The notes: generated by a model from the letters alone, not told the origin. A DNA stretch of 8,775 nucleotides from an uncultured Clostridia bacterium (GCA_934255435.1 CAKQNZ010000077.1:1-8775), one strand, 5' to 3'. Shown: positions 1 through 7,242, counted from the first letter of the stretch. Numbers and translations are program-made.

Positions 1-421
1 AGACAAGATACTGACCGTTGAATCCAGCGGTATAGCTGTAGCGTGCATGGCAGCACGTTATTTCGGATACCCTCCGGTGATATTTGCCAAGAAAGCCAAG
101 CCGAATACGATGACAGAGGGTTCATATACTGCCGAAGCAAGATCCTTTACAAAAGGGACTGTTTCTGAATTCAGAGTATCACAGCGTTTTCTCGGGGAGG
201 GAGACCGGGTACTGATCATAGATGATTTTCTGGCAAGAGGCGGTGCAGCAGTAGCGCTGACACAAATCGTCCGTCAGTCTGGAGCTGAAGTCGTGGGTAT
301 AGGAGCTGTTATCGAGAAGGGTTTCCAGGGTGGCGGTGACAAGCTTAGAGCAGAAGGCTGCCGTGTGGAATCTCTGGCAGTGATAGACAGGATAGAAGAC
401 GGAGTGATCCGTTTCAGATAA
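1..421 (+). CDS. xpt: Xanthine phosphoribosyltransferase, 3' part (5' end outside window)
   Basis: Xpt converts xanthine plus PRPP to XMP in the cytoplasm, a purine salvage step. The open frame enters at base 2 and gives 139 residues before TAA. The first ATG in frame (base 47) is internal, because the coding sequence upstream of it (DKILTVESSGIAVAC) already matches the family, which in Bacillus reads TIESSGIAPA. The PRPP-binding loop is clear as VLIIDDFLARGGAA, followed by GIGAVIEKGFQGG and RVESLAVI, all characteristic of Xpt rather than other type I phosphoribosyltransferases. The family is about 190 residues, so roughly the first 50 are missing. It is followed by its own terminator, so it is probably not co-transcribed with the transporter downstream, though both belong to purine salvage. 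Family assignment is by recalled motif similarity. Confidence 0.93.
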   Translation, partial: DKILTVESSGIAVACMAARYFGYPPVIFAKKAKPNTMTEGSYTAEARSFTKGTVSEFRVSQRFLGEGDRVLIIDDFLARGGAAVALTQIVRQSGAEVVGIGAVIEKGFQGGGDKLRAEGCRVESLAVIDRIEDGVIRFR

Positions 422-460
422 TATTTAAACAGCCTTTGGTAAAATAAAAATAGTAAGGAA

Positions 461-492
461 GCAGCAGATGCGTATTCGCCTGCTGTTTTTTT
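461..492 (+). terminator. Intrinsic terminator of xpt
   Basis: CAGCAG (462-467) pairs with CTGCTG (480-485), with an inner GCG/CGC pairing (470-472 with 477-479), a TATT loop and a two-base bulge. Seven T residues follow at 486-492. It lies 40 bases after the xpt stop codon. Confidence 0.88.
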
Positions 493-503
493 ACGTTTTT
501 GCA

Positions 504-529
504 TTGGAAACAACCAGCTCTTTTTCCAA
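504..529. repeat. A/T-rich inverted repeat in leader region
   Basis: TTGGAAA (504-510) is the perfect inverse of TTTCCAA (523-529) across a 12-base loop, followed by CTTTT. It may be a weak second terminator or read-through guard behind xpt. With only two G-C pairs in the stem, it could equally be chance. Confidence 0.3.
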
Positions 530-552
530 CTTTTCAGAATCGTACATTTATG

Positions 553-581
553 TTGACAATCTTCGAGCCCTTTGATATCCT
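553..581 (+). promoter_or_regulatory. Sigma-A-type promoter for the riboswitch-controlled operon
   Basis: A perfect -35 box TTGACA (553-558) is followed after 17 bases by TATCCT (576-581), a 4 of 6 match to TATAAT. Transcription would begin near 588, about 20 bases before the aptamer. The stronger-looking TATAAA at 581-586 is 22 bases from the -35 box, too far for a normal spacer, so TATCCT is preferred. Confidence 0.65.
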
Positions 582-607
582 ATAAACATCAGAATAAAGG
601 GATTCCT

Positions 608-673
608 GCCGATATAAGTCCGGATTAACGGCCCGGATGTTTCTACCGTGATGCCTTATTTACGACTATTGGC
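608..673 (+). ncRNA. Purine riboswitch aptamer, guanine type
   Basis: The core is diagnostic for the purine riboswitch class. P1 is GCCGAT (608-613) with ATTGGC (668-673). The J1/2 segment reads TATAA. P2 uses TCCGG (619-623) with CCGGA (633-637). Loop 2 ends in the conserved GG (630-631). J2/3 is GTTTCTACC (639-647). Loop 3 carries the CC (653-654) that would make the loop-loop contact with that GG. J3/1 reads ACTA. The specificity position in ACT (C666, equivalent to C74 of the Bacillus xpt aptamer) is C, which in the family means guanine or hypoxanthine; adenine switches have U here. The U at the position equivalent to 51 argues against a 2'-deoxyguanosine variant. P3 is short, four to five pairs, and partly G-U and A-U. 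It lies upstream of a nucleoside transporter, a common target of this class. Confidence 0.93.
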
Positions 674-675
674 TG

Positions 676-701
676 TGCGAGACTCTGCTGAGACATTCGC
701 A
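676..701 (+). promoter_or_regulatory. Hairpin in the riboswitch expression platform
   Basis: TGCGA (676-680) pairs with TCGCA (697-701), and CTC (683-685) with GAG (690-692) around a TGCT loop. It starts three bases after P1 ends. Its 3' arm overlaps GCAGGC (699-704), which can pair with the 3' arm of the terminator at 763-768, so it could act as the switch that releases or hides an antiterminator. This is inferred from pairing only. Confidence 0.45.
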
Positions 702-751
702 GGCATTTCAGAGCGTCACAGGGCATTAAAGGGGCATATATGTACCGGCAG

Positions 752-779
752 ACAGGCTTAAGGCCTGTTTATTTTGTTT
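752..779 (+). terminator. Riboswitch-controlled transcription terminator
   Basis: ACAGGC (752-757) pairs with GCCTGT (763-768) around the loop TTAAG, followed by a T-rich run TTATTTTGTTT. It lies 79 bases after the aptamer and 60 bases before the lipoprotein start. The natural reading is a guanine-induced terminator that reduces transporter expression. Confidence 0.75.
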
Positions 780-838
780 CCCGAAAAAGTCAATCATTAT
801 ATTTGTATTTGCTATCAGAATGCAGGAGGAGAACACAA

Positions 839-2098
839 ATGAAAAAAATTATTTCTGTAGCACTGGCGCTGGTGATGGTGCTGGGTATGGCAGTATCTTT
901 CTCAGGATGCGGCGGCTCAGACAGCGGTTCATCAGACATCAAGATCGGTGCGATAATGCTGGGCGATGAAAATGAAGGATACACATATGCCCATATCGAT
1001 GGTATCAAGAAGGCTGCCAAGGCATGCGGCATTTCAGAAGACCAGATAATCTGGAAGTATTCCATCGGTGAAGACGAAGCATGTCTCGACGCTGCCAAGG
1101 ATCTGGCAGATCAGGGATGTACTGCGGTTTTCTCAAACAGCTACGGTCATCAGTCATACATGAAGGATGCGGCTGAAAAATACCCTGATGTGACTTTCGT
1201 TGCAGCTACAGGAGATACAGCGGCAGCATCAGGTCTCGATAACTTCAAGAATGCATTCACTAACGTATTCGAATCAAGATATGTTTCAGGTGTAGTAGCA
1301 GGCATGAAGGTAAAAGAACTTGCTGATTCAGGCAAACTCACTGACAAGAACAAAAAAGACGGCAAAGTGAAGATCGGATATGTAGGTGCTTATCCGTATG
1401 CAGAAGTAGTTTCAGGATACACTGCTTTCTTCCAGGGCATCAAGTCAGTATATGAAGATGTAACTATGGATGTACAGTACACCAACTCATGGTTCGATAT
1501 CACTGCAGAAGGCGAAGCTGCCAATGCACTCATGTCAAAGGGCTGCGTCATCATCGGACAGCATGCTGACTCAACAGGCGCTCCTGCAGCAGTAGAAGCG
1601 GCTCAGAAAAAGGGAACTGTAGCATACTCAGTTGGATACAACATCGACATGCTCAGCGTAGCTCCGAATGCAGCTCTCACATCAGCTACTAATGTGTGGG
1701 AAGTTTACTACGAATACGCATTCAGATGCCTGCTGGACGGCAAGGATATAGATACAGACTGGTCAAAGGGATATGCAGAAGGCGCAGTTGCCATCACAGA
1801 TCTCGGCGATGCATGTGCAAAGGGAACAAAAGAAGCTGTAGACAAGGCTGTTGAAGGTATCAAAGACGGTTCAGTCAAAGTATTCGATGTTTCCAAATTC
1901 ACTGTAGCCAAAGGCGATTTCTACAAGGTGGACGGAGACGGACATCTGACATCATGCAAGGCTATAGATACAGACGGAGATTTCAAACCGGACAAGGAAG
2001 AGGCTGTCAAGGACGGCGCATTCCAGGAATCAAAGTTCAGATCAGCTCCTTACTTCCAGCTGAGGATAGACGGGATCAATGAACTGAACGCAAAATAA
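839..2098 (+). CDS. nupN: BMP/PnrA-family nucleoside-binding lipoprotein
   Basis: This is the extracellular substrate-binding component of a nucleoside ABC importer of the BmpA/PnrA/YufN type. The start is ATG 839, preceded by AGGAGG at 824-829. The frame is open further upstream, but those codons lie in the terminator hairpin. The product is 419 residues. A lysine-rich N terminus and hydrophobic stretch end in a lipobox (FSG-C, Cys24), so it should be a membrane-anchored lipoprotein. Family landmarks are KIGAIMLGDENEGYTYAHIDG near 35-55, FESRYVSGVVAGM (144-156), GAYPYAEVVSGYTAFFQG (183-200), NSWFD (216-220) and QHADSTG (241-247). The C terminus has an extra acidic segment, DTDGDFKPDKEE (377-388), fitting the spacing of an EF-hand calcium loop. 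It is the first gene after a guanine riboswitch, so guanosine, inosine or related purine nucleosides are the likely ligands. The symbol is borrowed from the Bacillus nupNOPQ system. Confidence 0.92.
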   Translation: MKKIISVALALVMVLGMAVSFSGCGGSDSGSSDIKIGAIMLGDENEGYTYAHIDGIKKAAKACGISEDQIIWKYSIGEDEACLDAAKDLADQGCTAVFSNSYGHQSYMKDAAEKYPDVTFVAATGDTAAASGLDNFKNAFTNVFESRYVSGVVAGMKVKELADSGKLTDKNKKDGKVKIGYVGAYPYAEVVSGYTAFFQGIKSVYEDVTMDVQYTNSWFDITAEGEAANALMSKGCVIIGQHADSTGAPAAVEAAQKKGTVAYSVGYNIDMLSVAPNAALTSATNVWEVYYEYAFRCLLDGKDIDTDWSKGYAEGAVAITDLGDACAKGTKEAVDKAVEGIKDGSVKVFDVSKFTVAKGDFYKVDGDGHLTSCKAIDTDGDFKPDKEEAVKDGAFQESKFRSAPYFQLRIDGINELNAK

Positions 2099-2117
2099 GA
2101 GTTTTGCAGATATCTAC

Positions 2118-2141
2118 AGGCGGAGCCGTCAGGTTCCGCCT
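2118..2141 (+). terminator. Strong hairpin between lipoprotein and ATPase genes (partial terminator or mRNA stabiliser)
   Basis: A ten-pair stem, AGGCGGAGCC (2118-2127) with GGTTCCGCCT (2132-2141), closes on the tetraloop GTCA with one G-U pair. The tail is weak (TAACTGTTTT), so complete termination is unlikely. In ABC operons such a structure usually lets the binding protein be made in excess over the membrane parts, by partial termination or by protecting the upstream mRNA 3' end. Confidence 0.75.
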
Positions 2142-2184
2142 TAACTGTTTTAAAGAAATCAGTATAAGGTAAAGTCATAGTTGT

Positions 2185-2189
2185 GGAGG
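2185..2189 (+). promoter_or_regulatory. Ribosome binding site selecting the TTG start of the ATPase gene
   Basis: GGAGG lies six bases before TTG 2196. The more upstream in-frame TTG at 2181 lies before this site and cannot use it. No in-frame ATG is available before the conserved N terminus, so initiation is assigned to TTG 2196. Confidence 0.75.
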
Positions 2190-2195
2190 TTTGCT

Positions 2196-3743
2196 TTGCA
2201 GGAATACAAGAATGCTATAGAACTTGTGAACATAACGAAACGTTTCGGCGAAGTCGTTGCCAACAACAGCGTCAGTCTCAGCGTCAGGAAAGGCGAGATA
2301 CTTTCCCTGCTGGGAGAGAACGGCAGCGGCAAGACGACGCTTATGAACATGCTTTCGGGGATATATTTCCCTGATGAGGGACAGATAATCGTCGACGGCA
2401 GAGATGTGATGATAAAGTCTCCCCAGGATGCGTATGATCTTGGGATAGGTATGATACATCAGCATTTCAAACTCGTGGATGTTTTTACGGCAGCAGAGAA
2501 CATAATCCTGGGAATACCGGGGAAAGCTGTCATAAACCGCAGGGAAGTGAATGATGATATTCGCAAGCTCACGGACAGATACGGATTCGAGATCGATCTG
2601 GACAAGAAGATATATGAGATGTCTGTTTCAGAAAAACAGACAGTTGAAATCGTGAAAATGCTGTACAGAGGCGCCAGCGTCCTGATACTGGACGAGCCTA
2701 CGGCAGTACTGACGCCCCAGGAGACAGACAGGCTTTTCGATGTACTGAGGAACATGAGGAACGACGGCAAGGCGGTCATCATCATAACACACAAGCTCAA
2801 CGAAGTCCTTGAACTTTCCGACAGAGTATCAGTGCTTAGAAAGGGCGAGTATGCAGGCACAGTAGACACGAAGGACGCCACGGAGCTTTTTCTGACTGAG
2901 ATGATGGTTGGTGAAAAAGTCAGCCTGAATATAGACAGAAAGGAACCTGCAGATCGTAAGAAACTTGTGGACATAAAGGGTCTGACATGTCTCAACAAGG
3001 ACGGCATCAGGGCTCTGGATGATGTCAGCTTCGAGATATATGGAGGCGAGATCCTCGGTATTGCAGGTATCGCCGGTTCAGGCCAGAAGGAGCTGCTGGA
3101 ATCCATCGCCGGACTTCAGAAGGCAGAAGACGGCAGCAGCATAATGTACAAGGCCATCGACGATAACGCTCCGATAGAGCTTATCGGCAAGGACGTGAAC
3201 CAGATAAAGAATCTCGGTATTTCGCTGGCTTTCGTGCCTGAGGACAGGCTGGGCATGGGACTTGTAGGCAACATGGGTATGATCGGCAACATGATGCTCA
3301 GAAGCTACCAGGACGGAAAGTCTTTCTTTACAGAACAGAAAAAACCTGCGGAGCTGGCCGAGAATATCAAGGACAGGCTGAACGTCATGACGCCGAGCGT
3401 CAACACTCCGGTCAGGAAACTTTCCGGCGGCAATGTCCAGAAGGTGCTGGTGGGCAGAGAGATATCGCTGAAGCCGAGAGTGCTGATGACAGCATATGCA
3501 GTGCGAGGCCTTGACATCAACACCTCTTACACTATCTACAACATACTGAGTGAAGAAAAGGAAAAGGGAGTCGGAGTAGTCTATGTCGGCGAAGACCTGG
3601 ACGTTCTCCTTGAACTCTGTGACAGGATACTGGTGCTCTGCGGTGGCAGAGTGAGTGGTATCGTCGATGCGAGAAAGACCACGAAAGAAGAAGTCGGTCT
3701 GCTTATGACGAAATACAGAGGGGAGGACAGCAAAGATGAGTAA
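2196..3743 (+). CDS. nupO: Nucleoside ABC importer, double-domain ATP-binding protein (NupO/YufO type)
   Basis: This is the cytoplasmic ATPase that powers the importer, 515 residues with two fused nucleotide-binding domains as in RbsA/YufO proteins. Domain 1 has Walker A GENGSGKT (40-47), Gln89 in the Q-loop, signature MSVSEKQ (142-148), Walker B VLILDEP (162-168) and His199. Its signature has Ser where the usual LSVGxQ form has Gly. Domain 2 has a P-loop without Lys or Thr (GIAGSGQK, 291-298), a good signature LSGGN (409-413), a pseudo-Walker B ending RGLD (437-440) and Glu-Asp in place of the switch His. This division into one competent and one degenerate site is normal for the family. Translation probably starts at TTG. 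The 3' end overlaps the next gene by eight bases, which suggests translational coupling. Confidence 0.93.
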   Translation: MQEYKNAIELVNITKRFGEVVANNSVSLSVRKGEILSLLGENGSGKTTLMNMLSGIYFPDEGQIIVDGRDVMIKSPQDAYDLGIGMIHQHFKLVDVFTAAENIILGIPGKAVINRREVNDDIRKLTDRYGFEIDLDKKIYEMSVSEKQTVEIVKMLYRGASVLILDEPTAVLTPQETDRLFDVLRNMRNDGKAVIIITHKLNEVLELSDRVSVLRKGEYAGTVDTKDATELFLTEMMVGEKVSLNIDRKEPADRKKLVDIKGLTCLNKDGIRALDDVSFEIYGGEILGIAGIAGSGQKELLESIAGLQKAEDGSSIMYKAIDDNAPIELIGKDVNQIKNLGISLAFVPEDRLGMGLVGNMGMIGNMMLRSYQDGKSFFTEQKKPAELAENIKDRLNVMTPSVNTPVRKLSGGNVQKVLVGREISLKPRVLMTAYAVRGLDINTSYTIYNILSEEKEKGVGVVYVGEDLDVLLELCDRILVLCGGRVSGIVDARKTTKEEVGLLMTKYRGEDSKDE

Positions 3744-4842
3744 TAAAAGGCATGAACAGAAAGAACCCTTTGTGAGAATTACCAGACGAGGTGCCATAAC
3801 CCGCAGACAGTCCTGGACCGTGAGAGCGGTGGCTATACTGCTGGCTCTGGTGGTGTGTGGTTTCGTTATCATGGCCATCGTCCATATGAATCCTGTTGAC
3901 GTCTATGTTGCGATGTTCCAGGGATCCTTCGGGACAGGCAGGAGACTCTGGATAACGCTCAGAGATATGTCGCTGCTGCTTCTTATAGGCGTGGCGCTGG
4001 CTCCGGCATTCAAAATGAAATTCTGGAACCTCGGCGGCGAAGGCCAGCTTCTGATGGGCGGCGTGGCGACTGCAGCATGTATGCTTTACATGACGGATCT
4101 GCCGGCACCGCTGCTTTTCATTGTTATGTTCATAACAAGTGCAGCAGCAGGCGCAGTGTGGGGACTGATACCGGCCTTTTTCAAGGCGAAGTTCAACACC
4201 AACGAGGTACTGTTCACACTGATGATGAACTATGTGGCGATACAGATAACAGCTTTCTTCGTTGCAAAGTGGGAGAACCCTTACGGTTCCAACACTGTAG
4301 GCATCATCAATGCGGCAGGCAAGCAGGGATGGATGCCTGAAATAACAGGTGCGGAGCCGCTGATAACGATAATCATAGTTCTGATCATCGCCGTTGCGAT
4401 GTATGTGTATCTGGACAGGAGCAAGCAGGGCTACGAGATAACTGTAGTGGGTGATTCGGAGAACACCGCCAGATATGCCGGTATAGATGTGAAAAAAGTC
4501 ATAATCCGTACCATGCTGATATCGGGAGCCATCTGCGGTATAACAGGATCACTTTGCGTCAGTGCATCCAGTCATACCATATCTACAGCCATAGGCGACG
4601 GCAGAGGTTTTACAGCCATCATAGTGGCGTGGCTTGCAAAGTTCAATACCGTAAGCATGATAGCGATATCGCTGCTGCTGGTTTTCCTTGACAACGGAGC
4701 AGTGGAGATAGCAACGAGGTTCGGACTCAACGATTATGCATCGAAGATGATAACAGGAATAATCCTTTTCTTCATCCTCGGATGTGAATTTTTCATAAAC
4801 TACAAGTTATCGTTTCGTGGAAAGAAAGAGAAGGAGGACTAA
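3736..4842 (+). CDS. nupP: Nucleoside ABC importer permease 1 (NupP/YufP type)
   Basis: This integral membrane permease, 368 residues, forms half of the transport channel. The basic, soluble N terminus (about 30 residues) is followed by a first membrane segment near 33-50 and about eight to ten hydrophobic segments in all. The family motif reads WNLGGEGQLLMGGVA, followed by NTNEVLFTLMMNYVA. Near the C terminus is the coupling-helix region with VVGDSENTARYAGIDV, the counterpart of the VGxNxxAARYAGI motif in related permeases. It ends in a short charged tail, RGKKEKED. The start ATG overlaps the ATPase stop and has a GGGGAGG site nine bases upstream. Three bases separate its stop from the next start. 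Confidence 0.92.
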   Translation: MSNKRHEQKEPFVRITRRGAITRRQSWTVRAVAILLALVVCGFVIMAIVHMNPVDVYVAMFQGSFGTGRRLWITLRDMSLLLLIGVALAPAFKMKFWNLGGEGQLLMGGVATAACMLYMTDLPAPLLFIVMFITSAAAGAVWGLIPAFFKAKFNTNEVLFTLMMNYVAIQITAFFVAKWENPYGSNTVGIINAAGKQGWMPEITGAEPLITIIIVLIIAVAMYVYLDRSKQGYEITVVGDSENTARYAGIDVKKVIIRTMLISGAICGITGSLCVSASSHTISTAIGDGRGFTAIIVAWLAKFNTVSMIAISLLLVFLDNGAVEIATRFGLNDYASKMITGIILFFILGCEFFINYKLSFRGKKEKED

Positions 4843-4845
4843 GGT

Positions 4846-5829
4846 ATGGATTCGATCGTATCATTACTGAATGCGGCAGTCGTTTTCGGTACAGTCATCA
4901 TGTTCGGTGCGCTGGGCGAGACTGTTGCCGAAAAATCAGGAAGTCTGAATCTCGGCGTTCCGGGTCTGATGTATCTGGGTGGTATCGCAGGTCTGACAGG
5001 GACTTTCTTTTATGAAACGAACGCAGCGGAACCGAGCAAGGCAGTTTGCGTCATCATTGCGATAGTATGCTGTTTTGCCGCAGCTTTCCTGGGTGCGCTG
5101 GTATACAGTCTGCTGACGATAACGCTGAGAGCGAACCAGAACGTCACAGGTCTGACACTGACGATATTCGGTTCAGGCGTTGCGAACTTTTTCGGCGGTT
5201 CCCTCAACAAGCTGGCAGGCGGTATCGGACAGATATCCGTAGCCACTACAAGCGAAGCTTTCAGAGCCAACATACATGCGCTCAGCAGCCTGGGCGCTTT
5301 CGGAAAGATATTTTTCAGCTACGGATTCATGGTGTATCTGGCAGTGGTGCTGGCGATACTCCTTTCCTGGTATATGAACAGGACGAGACAGGGACTGTCG
5401 CTGCGCTCCGTGGGTGAAAATCCTGCGGCAGCCGATGCAGCTGGTATCAGCGTCATAAAGTACAAATATCTTGCTACATGTTTCGGAGGCGGCATATCAG
5501 GGCTTGGAGGTCTTTTTTATGTCATGGACTACACCAAAGGCACATGGGCAAACGACGGCACGATAGAAGCCCTCGGCTGGCTGGCTGTTGCGCTTGTTAT
5601 CTTTGCTACATGGAAACCGCTTAACAACATATGGGGCTCATATTTGTTTGGTATACTGTACTGGGCATACTTCTACATCGGTGGTCTCACAAGGAGCTCT
5701 CAGGAGCTTTTCAAGATGCTGCCGTATGTGGTGACGATAGTTGTGCTCATAGTTATAAGCATGAGAAAGAAAAAGGAAAACCAGCCGCCTGCGGCTCTGG
5801 GACTTTCGTATTTCAGAGAGGACAGGTAG
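4846..5829 (+). CDS. nupQ: Nucleoside ABC importer permease 2 (NupQ/YufQ type)
   Basis: This is the second permease subunit, 327 residues, which with the preceding protein would make the heterodimeric channel. Motifs typical of this branch are GETVAEKSGSLNLGVPGLM near the N terminus, NQNVTGLTLTIFGSG, and SVGENPAAADAAGI in the cytoplasmic loop thought to contact the ATPase. Several long hydrophobic segments are visible, and the C terminus is basic and cytoplasmic-looking (MRKKKENQ). AAGGAGG (4831-4837) sits eight bases before ATG 4846. Both permeases being present and intact argues for a functional transporter. Confidence 0.92.
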   Translation: MDSIVSLLNAAVVFGTVIMFGALGETVAEKSGSLNLGVPGLMYLGGIAGLTGTFFYETNAAEPSKAVCVIIAIVCCFAAAFLGALVYSLLTITLRANQNVTGLTLTIFGSGVANFFGGSLNKLAGGIGQISVATTSEAFRANIHALSSLGAFGKIFFSYGFMVYLAVVLAILLSWYMNRTRQGLSLRSVGENPAAADAAGISVIKYKYLATCFGGGISGLGGLFYVMDYTKGTWANDGTIEALGWLAVALVIFATWKPLNNIWGSYLFGILYWAYFYIGGLTRSSQELFKMLPYVVTIVVLIVISMRKKKENQPPAALGLSYFREDR

Positions 5830-5865
5830 TTGGATACAGAGTTTTTCCGGACAGGAGAGAAGACT

Positions 5866-6411
5866 ATGGTAAATGTATATCTGGCAGAAGGCTTTGAAGA
5901 GATCGAAGCTCTGACTATAGTAGACCTGCTCAGGAGAGCAGGCATCAGCGTGCAGACTGTTTCCACAGGCAGCGGACTGAATGTCACAGGCACCCATGGC
6001 GTGGCAGTGGAGGCTGATGTGATTTTTGATGAAGCTGATAACGACAGCTGTGAGATGCTGGTGCTGCCTGGAGGACTTCCGGGAGCTGACAACCTGGGAG
6101 CCCACAAGGGTCTGACAGACGCTTTGAAAAAGGCTGCAGCATCAGGCAGGAAAGTGGCTGCGATATGTGCAGCGCCTATGGTGCTGGGAGACTGCGGTAT
6201 CCTTAAAGGCAAGAAAGCAACGATATATCCGGGAATGGAAGAGCGCCTCACCGGGGCAGTGCCTCAGAGCGACGGAGCAGTTACAGACGGCAATGTCATA
6301 ACAGGCAAGGGTCCTGCATTTGCAATGGAATTCGCACTGGCGCTGATAACAGATCTTGCCGGCAGTGAAAAAGCAGGCGAAGTGGCAGACGGACTGCTTT
6401 ACAGAGGTTGA
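5866..6411 (+). CDS. DJ-1/PfpI (ThiJ-like) family protein
   Basis: This 181-residue cytoplasmic protein belongs to the DJ-1/ThiJ/PfpI superfamily. The start is ATG 5866, with AGGAG eight bases before it. The frame is open back to a TTG at 5830, but that codon lacks a ribosome binding site. The N terminus, YLAEGFEEIEALTIVDLLRRAG, gives the conserved Glu (Glu14, matching Glu18 of human DJ-1). The nucleophile elbow is AAICAAP with Cys101, and LPGGLPGADNL precedes it. The family includes proposed deglycases, chaperones and redox sensors, and individual roles are disputed, so no reaction is assigned. It follows the permease gene by 36 bases and precedes the PHP gene by six, so it is inside the purine transport operon. 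Whether it acts on purine compounds is unknown. Confidence 0.88.
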   Translation: MVNVYLAEGFEEIEALTIVDLLRRAGISVQTVSTGSGLNVTGTHGVAVEADVIFDEADNDSCEMLVLPGGLPGADNLGAHKGLTDALKKAAASGRKVAAICAAPMVLGDCGILKGKKATIYPGMEERLTGAVPQSDGAVTDGNVITGKGPAFAMEFALALITDLAGSEKAGEVADGLLYRG

Positions 6412-6417
6412 GGCATC

Positions 6418-7239
6418 ATGAAGCGGCAGAAGATAGACCTTCATATACACACTCTGTATTCAGACGGCATGTCAGAACCTGCAGATATCGTGAAATGTGC
6501 TGCGGAGCAGGATTATGATCTCATAGCGATAACAGATCATGACGGTATCGGCGGTGTCAGCGAGGCGCAGGAAGCAGGCAGAAGGCTGGGACTCAGAGTG
6601 ATACCCGGCATAGAGCTTGCCACAGAGACCAGAGATGGCATCGGTTTCCATATACTCGGTTATAATTTCGATACATCAGATGAAGACCTGCTTGCAGTGA
6701 TAGAAAAGCTGAAGCAGTACAGAGAGGAACGGAACGTCGCTCTTGTCAATGCGATGAACGAGCTGGGATGCGAGATCACTATGAAGGAGCTGCGGGAGCG
6801 TCAGACCCACGGATACATCGGTAAGCCGGTGATCGCAAGGCTCCTGGCAGAGAAGGGATATATCGCAGACCATCACGACGCCTATATCCCCGGACAGTTT
6901 CTGGAAAGCCCCGAGGCACGCAGTGTGAAACGCCGCAAGATAAGCACCGAGGACAGCATAAAGCTCATCAGAAATGCCGGCGGCATCGCAGTCATGGCTC
7001 ATCCGATACAGACAAAAGGCATCATCGAAGAACTGAAGGCACAGGGACTGGACGGACTGGAATGTTACCATCCGGATCAGAACGCTGGACAGACACGGCG
7101 GTTCATCAGTATAGCGAGAGGATACGGACTTAAGATAACAAGAGGCTCCGACTTCCACGGACCGGACTATATGGACGCAGACAAAACAGCAGATCCCGAA
7201 GAAACAGGAGACCCACAGCTGATACAGTTTGGAGAATAG
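6418..7239 (+). CDS. PHP-domain metal-dependent phosphoesterase (TrpH/RNase AM-like)
   Basis: This is a full-length PHP protein of 273 residues, expected in the cytoplasm. All metal-binding motifs are visible: DLHIHTLYSDG (His9, His11, Asp16), TDHDG (His41), PGIELATE (Glu66), FHILGY (His78), VMAHP (His195) and GSDFHG (Asp245, His247). The layout, with a helical insertion from about 90 to 180, matches the family that includes Escherichia coli RNase AM (YciV) and Chromobacterium Cv1693. Those remove phosphate from 3',5'-bisphosphonucleotides such as pAp or trim short oligoribonucleotides. A similar nucleotide phosphatase role is inferred; the substrate is not shown by sequence. The start ATG follows the DJ-1 stop by six bases, with AGAGG ten bases upstream. 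It is the last gene of the operon. Confidence 0.9.
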   Translation: MKRQKIDLHIHTLYSDGMSEPADIVKCAAEQDYDLIAITDHDGIGGVSEAQEAGRRLGLRVIPGIELATETRDGIGFHILGYNFDTSDEDLLAVIEKLKQYREERNVALVNAMNELGCEITMKELRERQTHGYIGKPVIARLLAEKGYIADHHDAYIPGQFLESPEARSVKRRKISTEDSIKLIRNAGGIAVMAHPIQTKGIIEELKAQGLDGLECYHPDQNAGQTRRFISIARGYGLKITRGSDFHGPDYMDADKTADPEETGDPQLIQFGE

Positions 7240-7242
7240 CAG

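Noticed and set aside
581..586. TATAAA as the -10 box of the leader promoter
   Set aside because: It is 22 bases from TTGACA. TATCCT at 576-581 gives the normal 17-base spacer.
740..838. Upstream extension of the lipoprotein reading frame from ATG 740
   Set aside because: It runs through the riboswitch terminator, has no ribosome binding site, and would place 33 residues before an otherwise normal lipoprotein signal peptide that starts at ATG 839 behind AGGAGG.
3078..3878. Long reverse-strand frame of 266 residues opposite the ATPase and permease genes
   Set aside because: It is a shadow of strongly supported forward genes, has no family motif and would overlap two essential coding regions.
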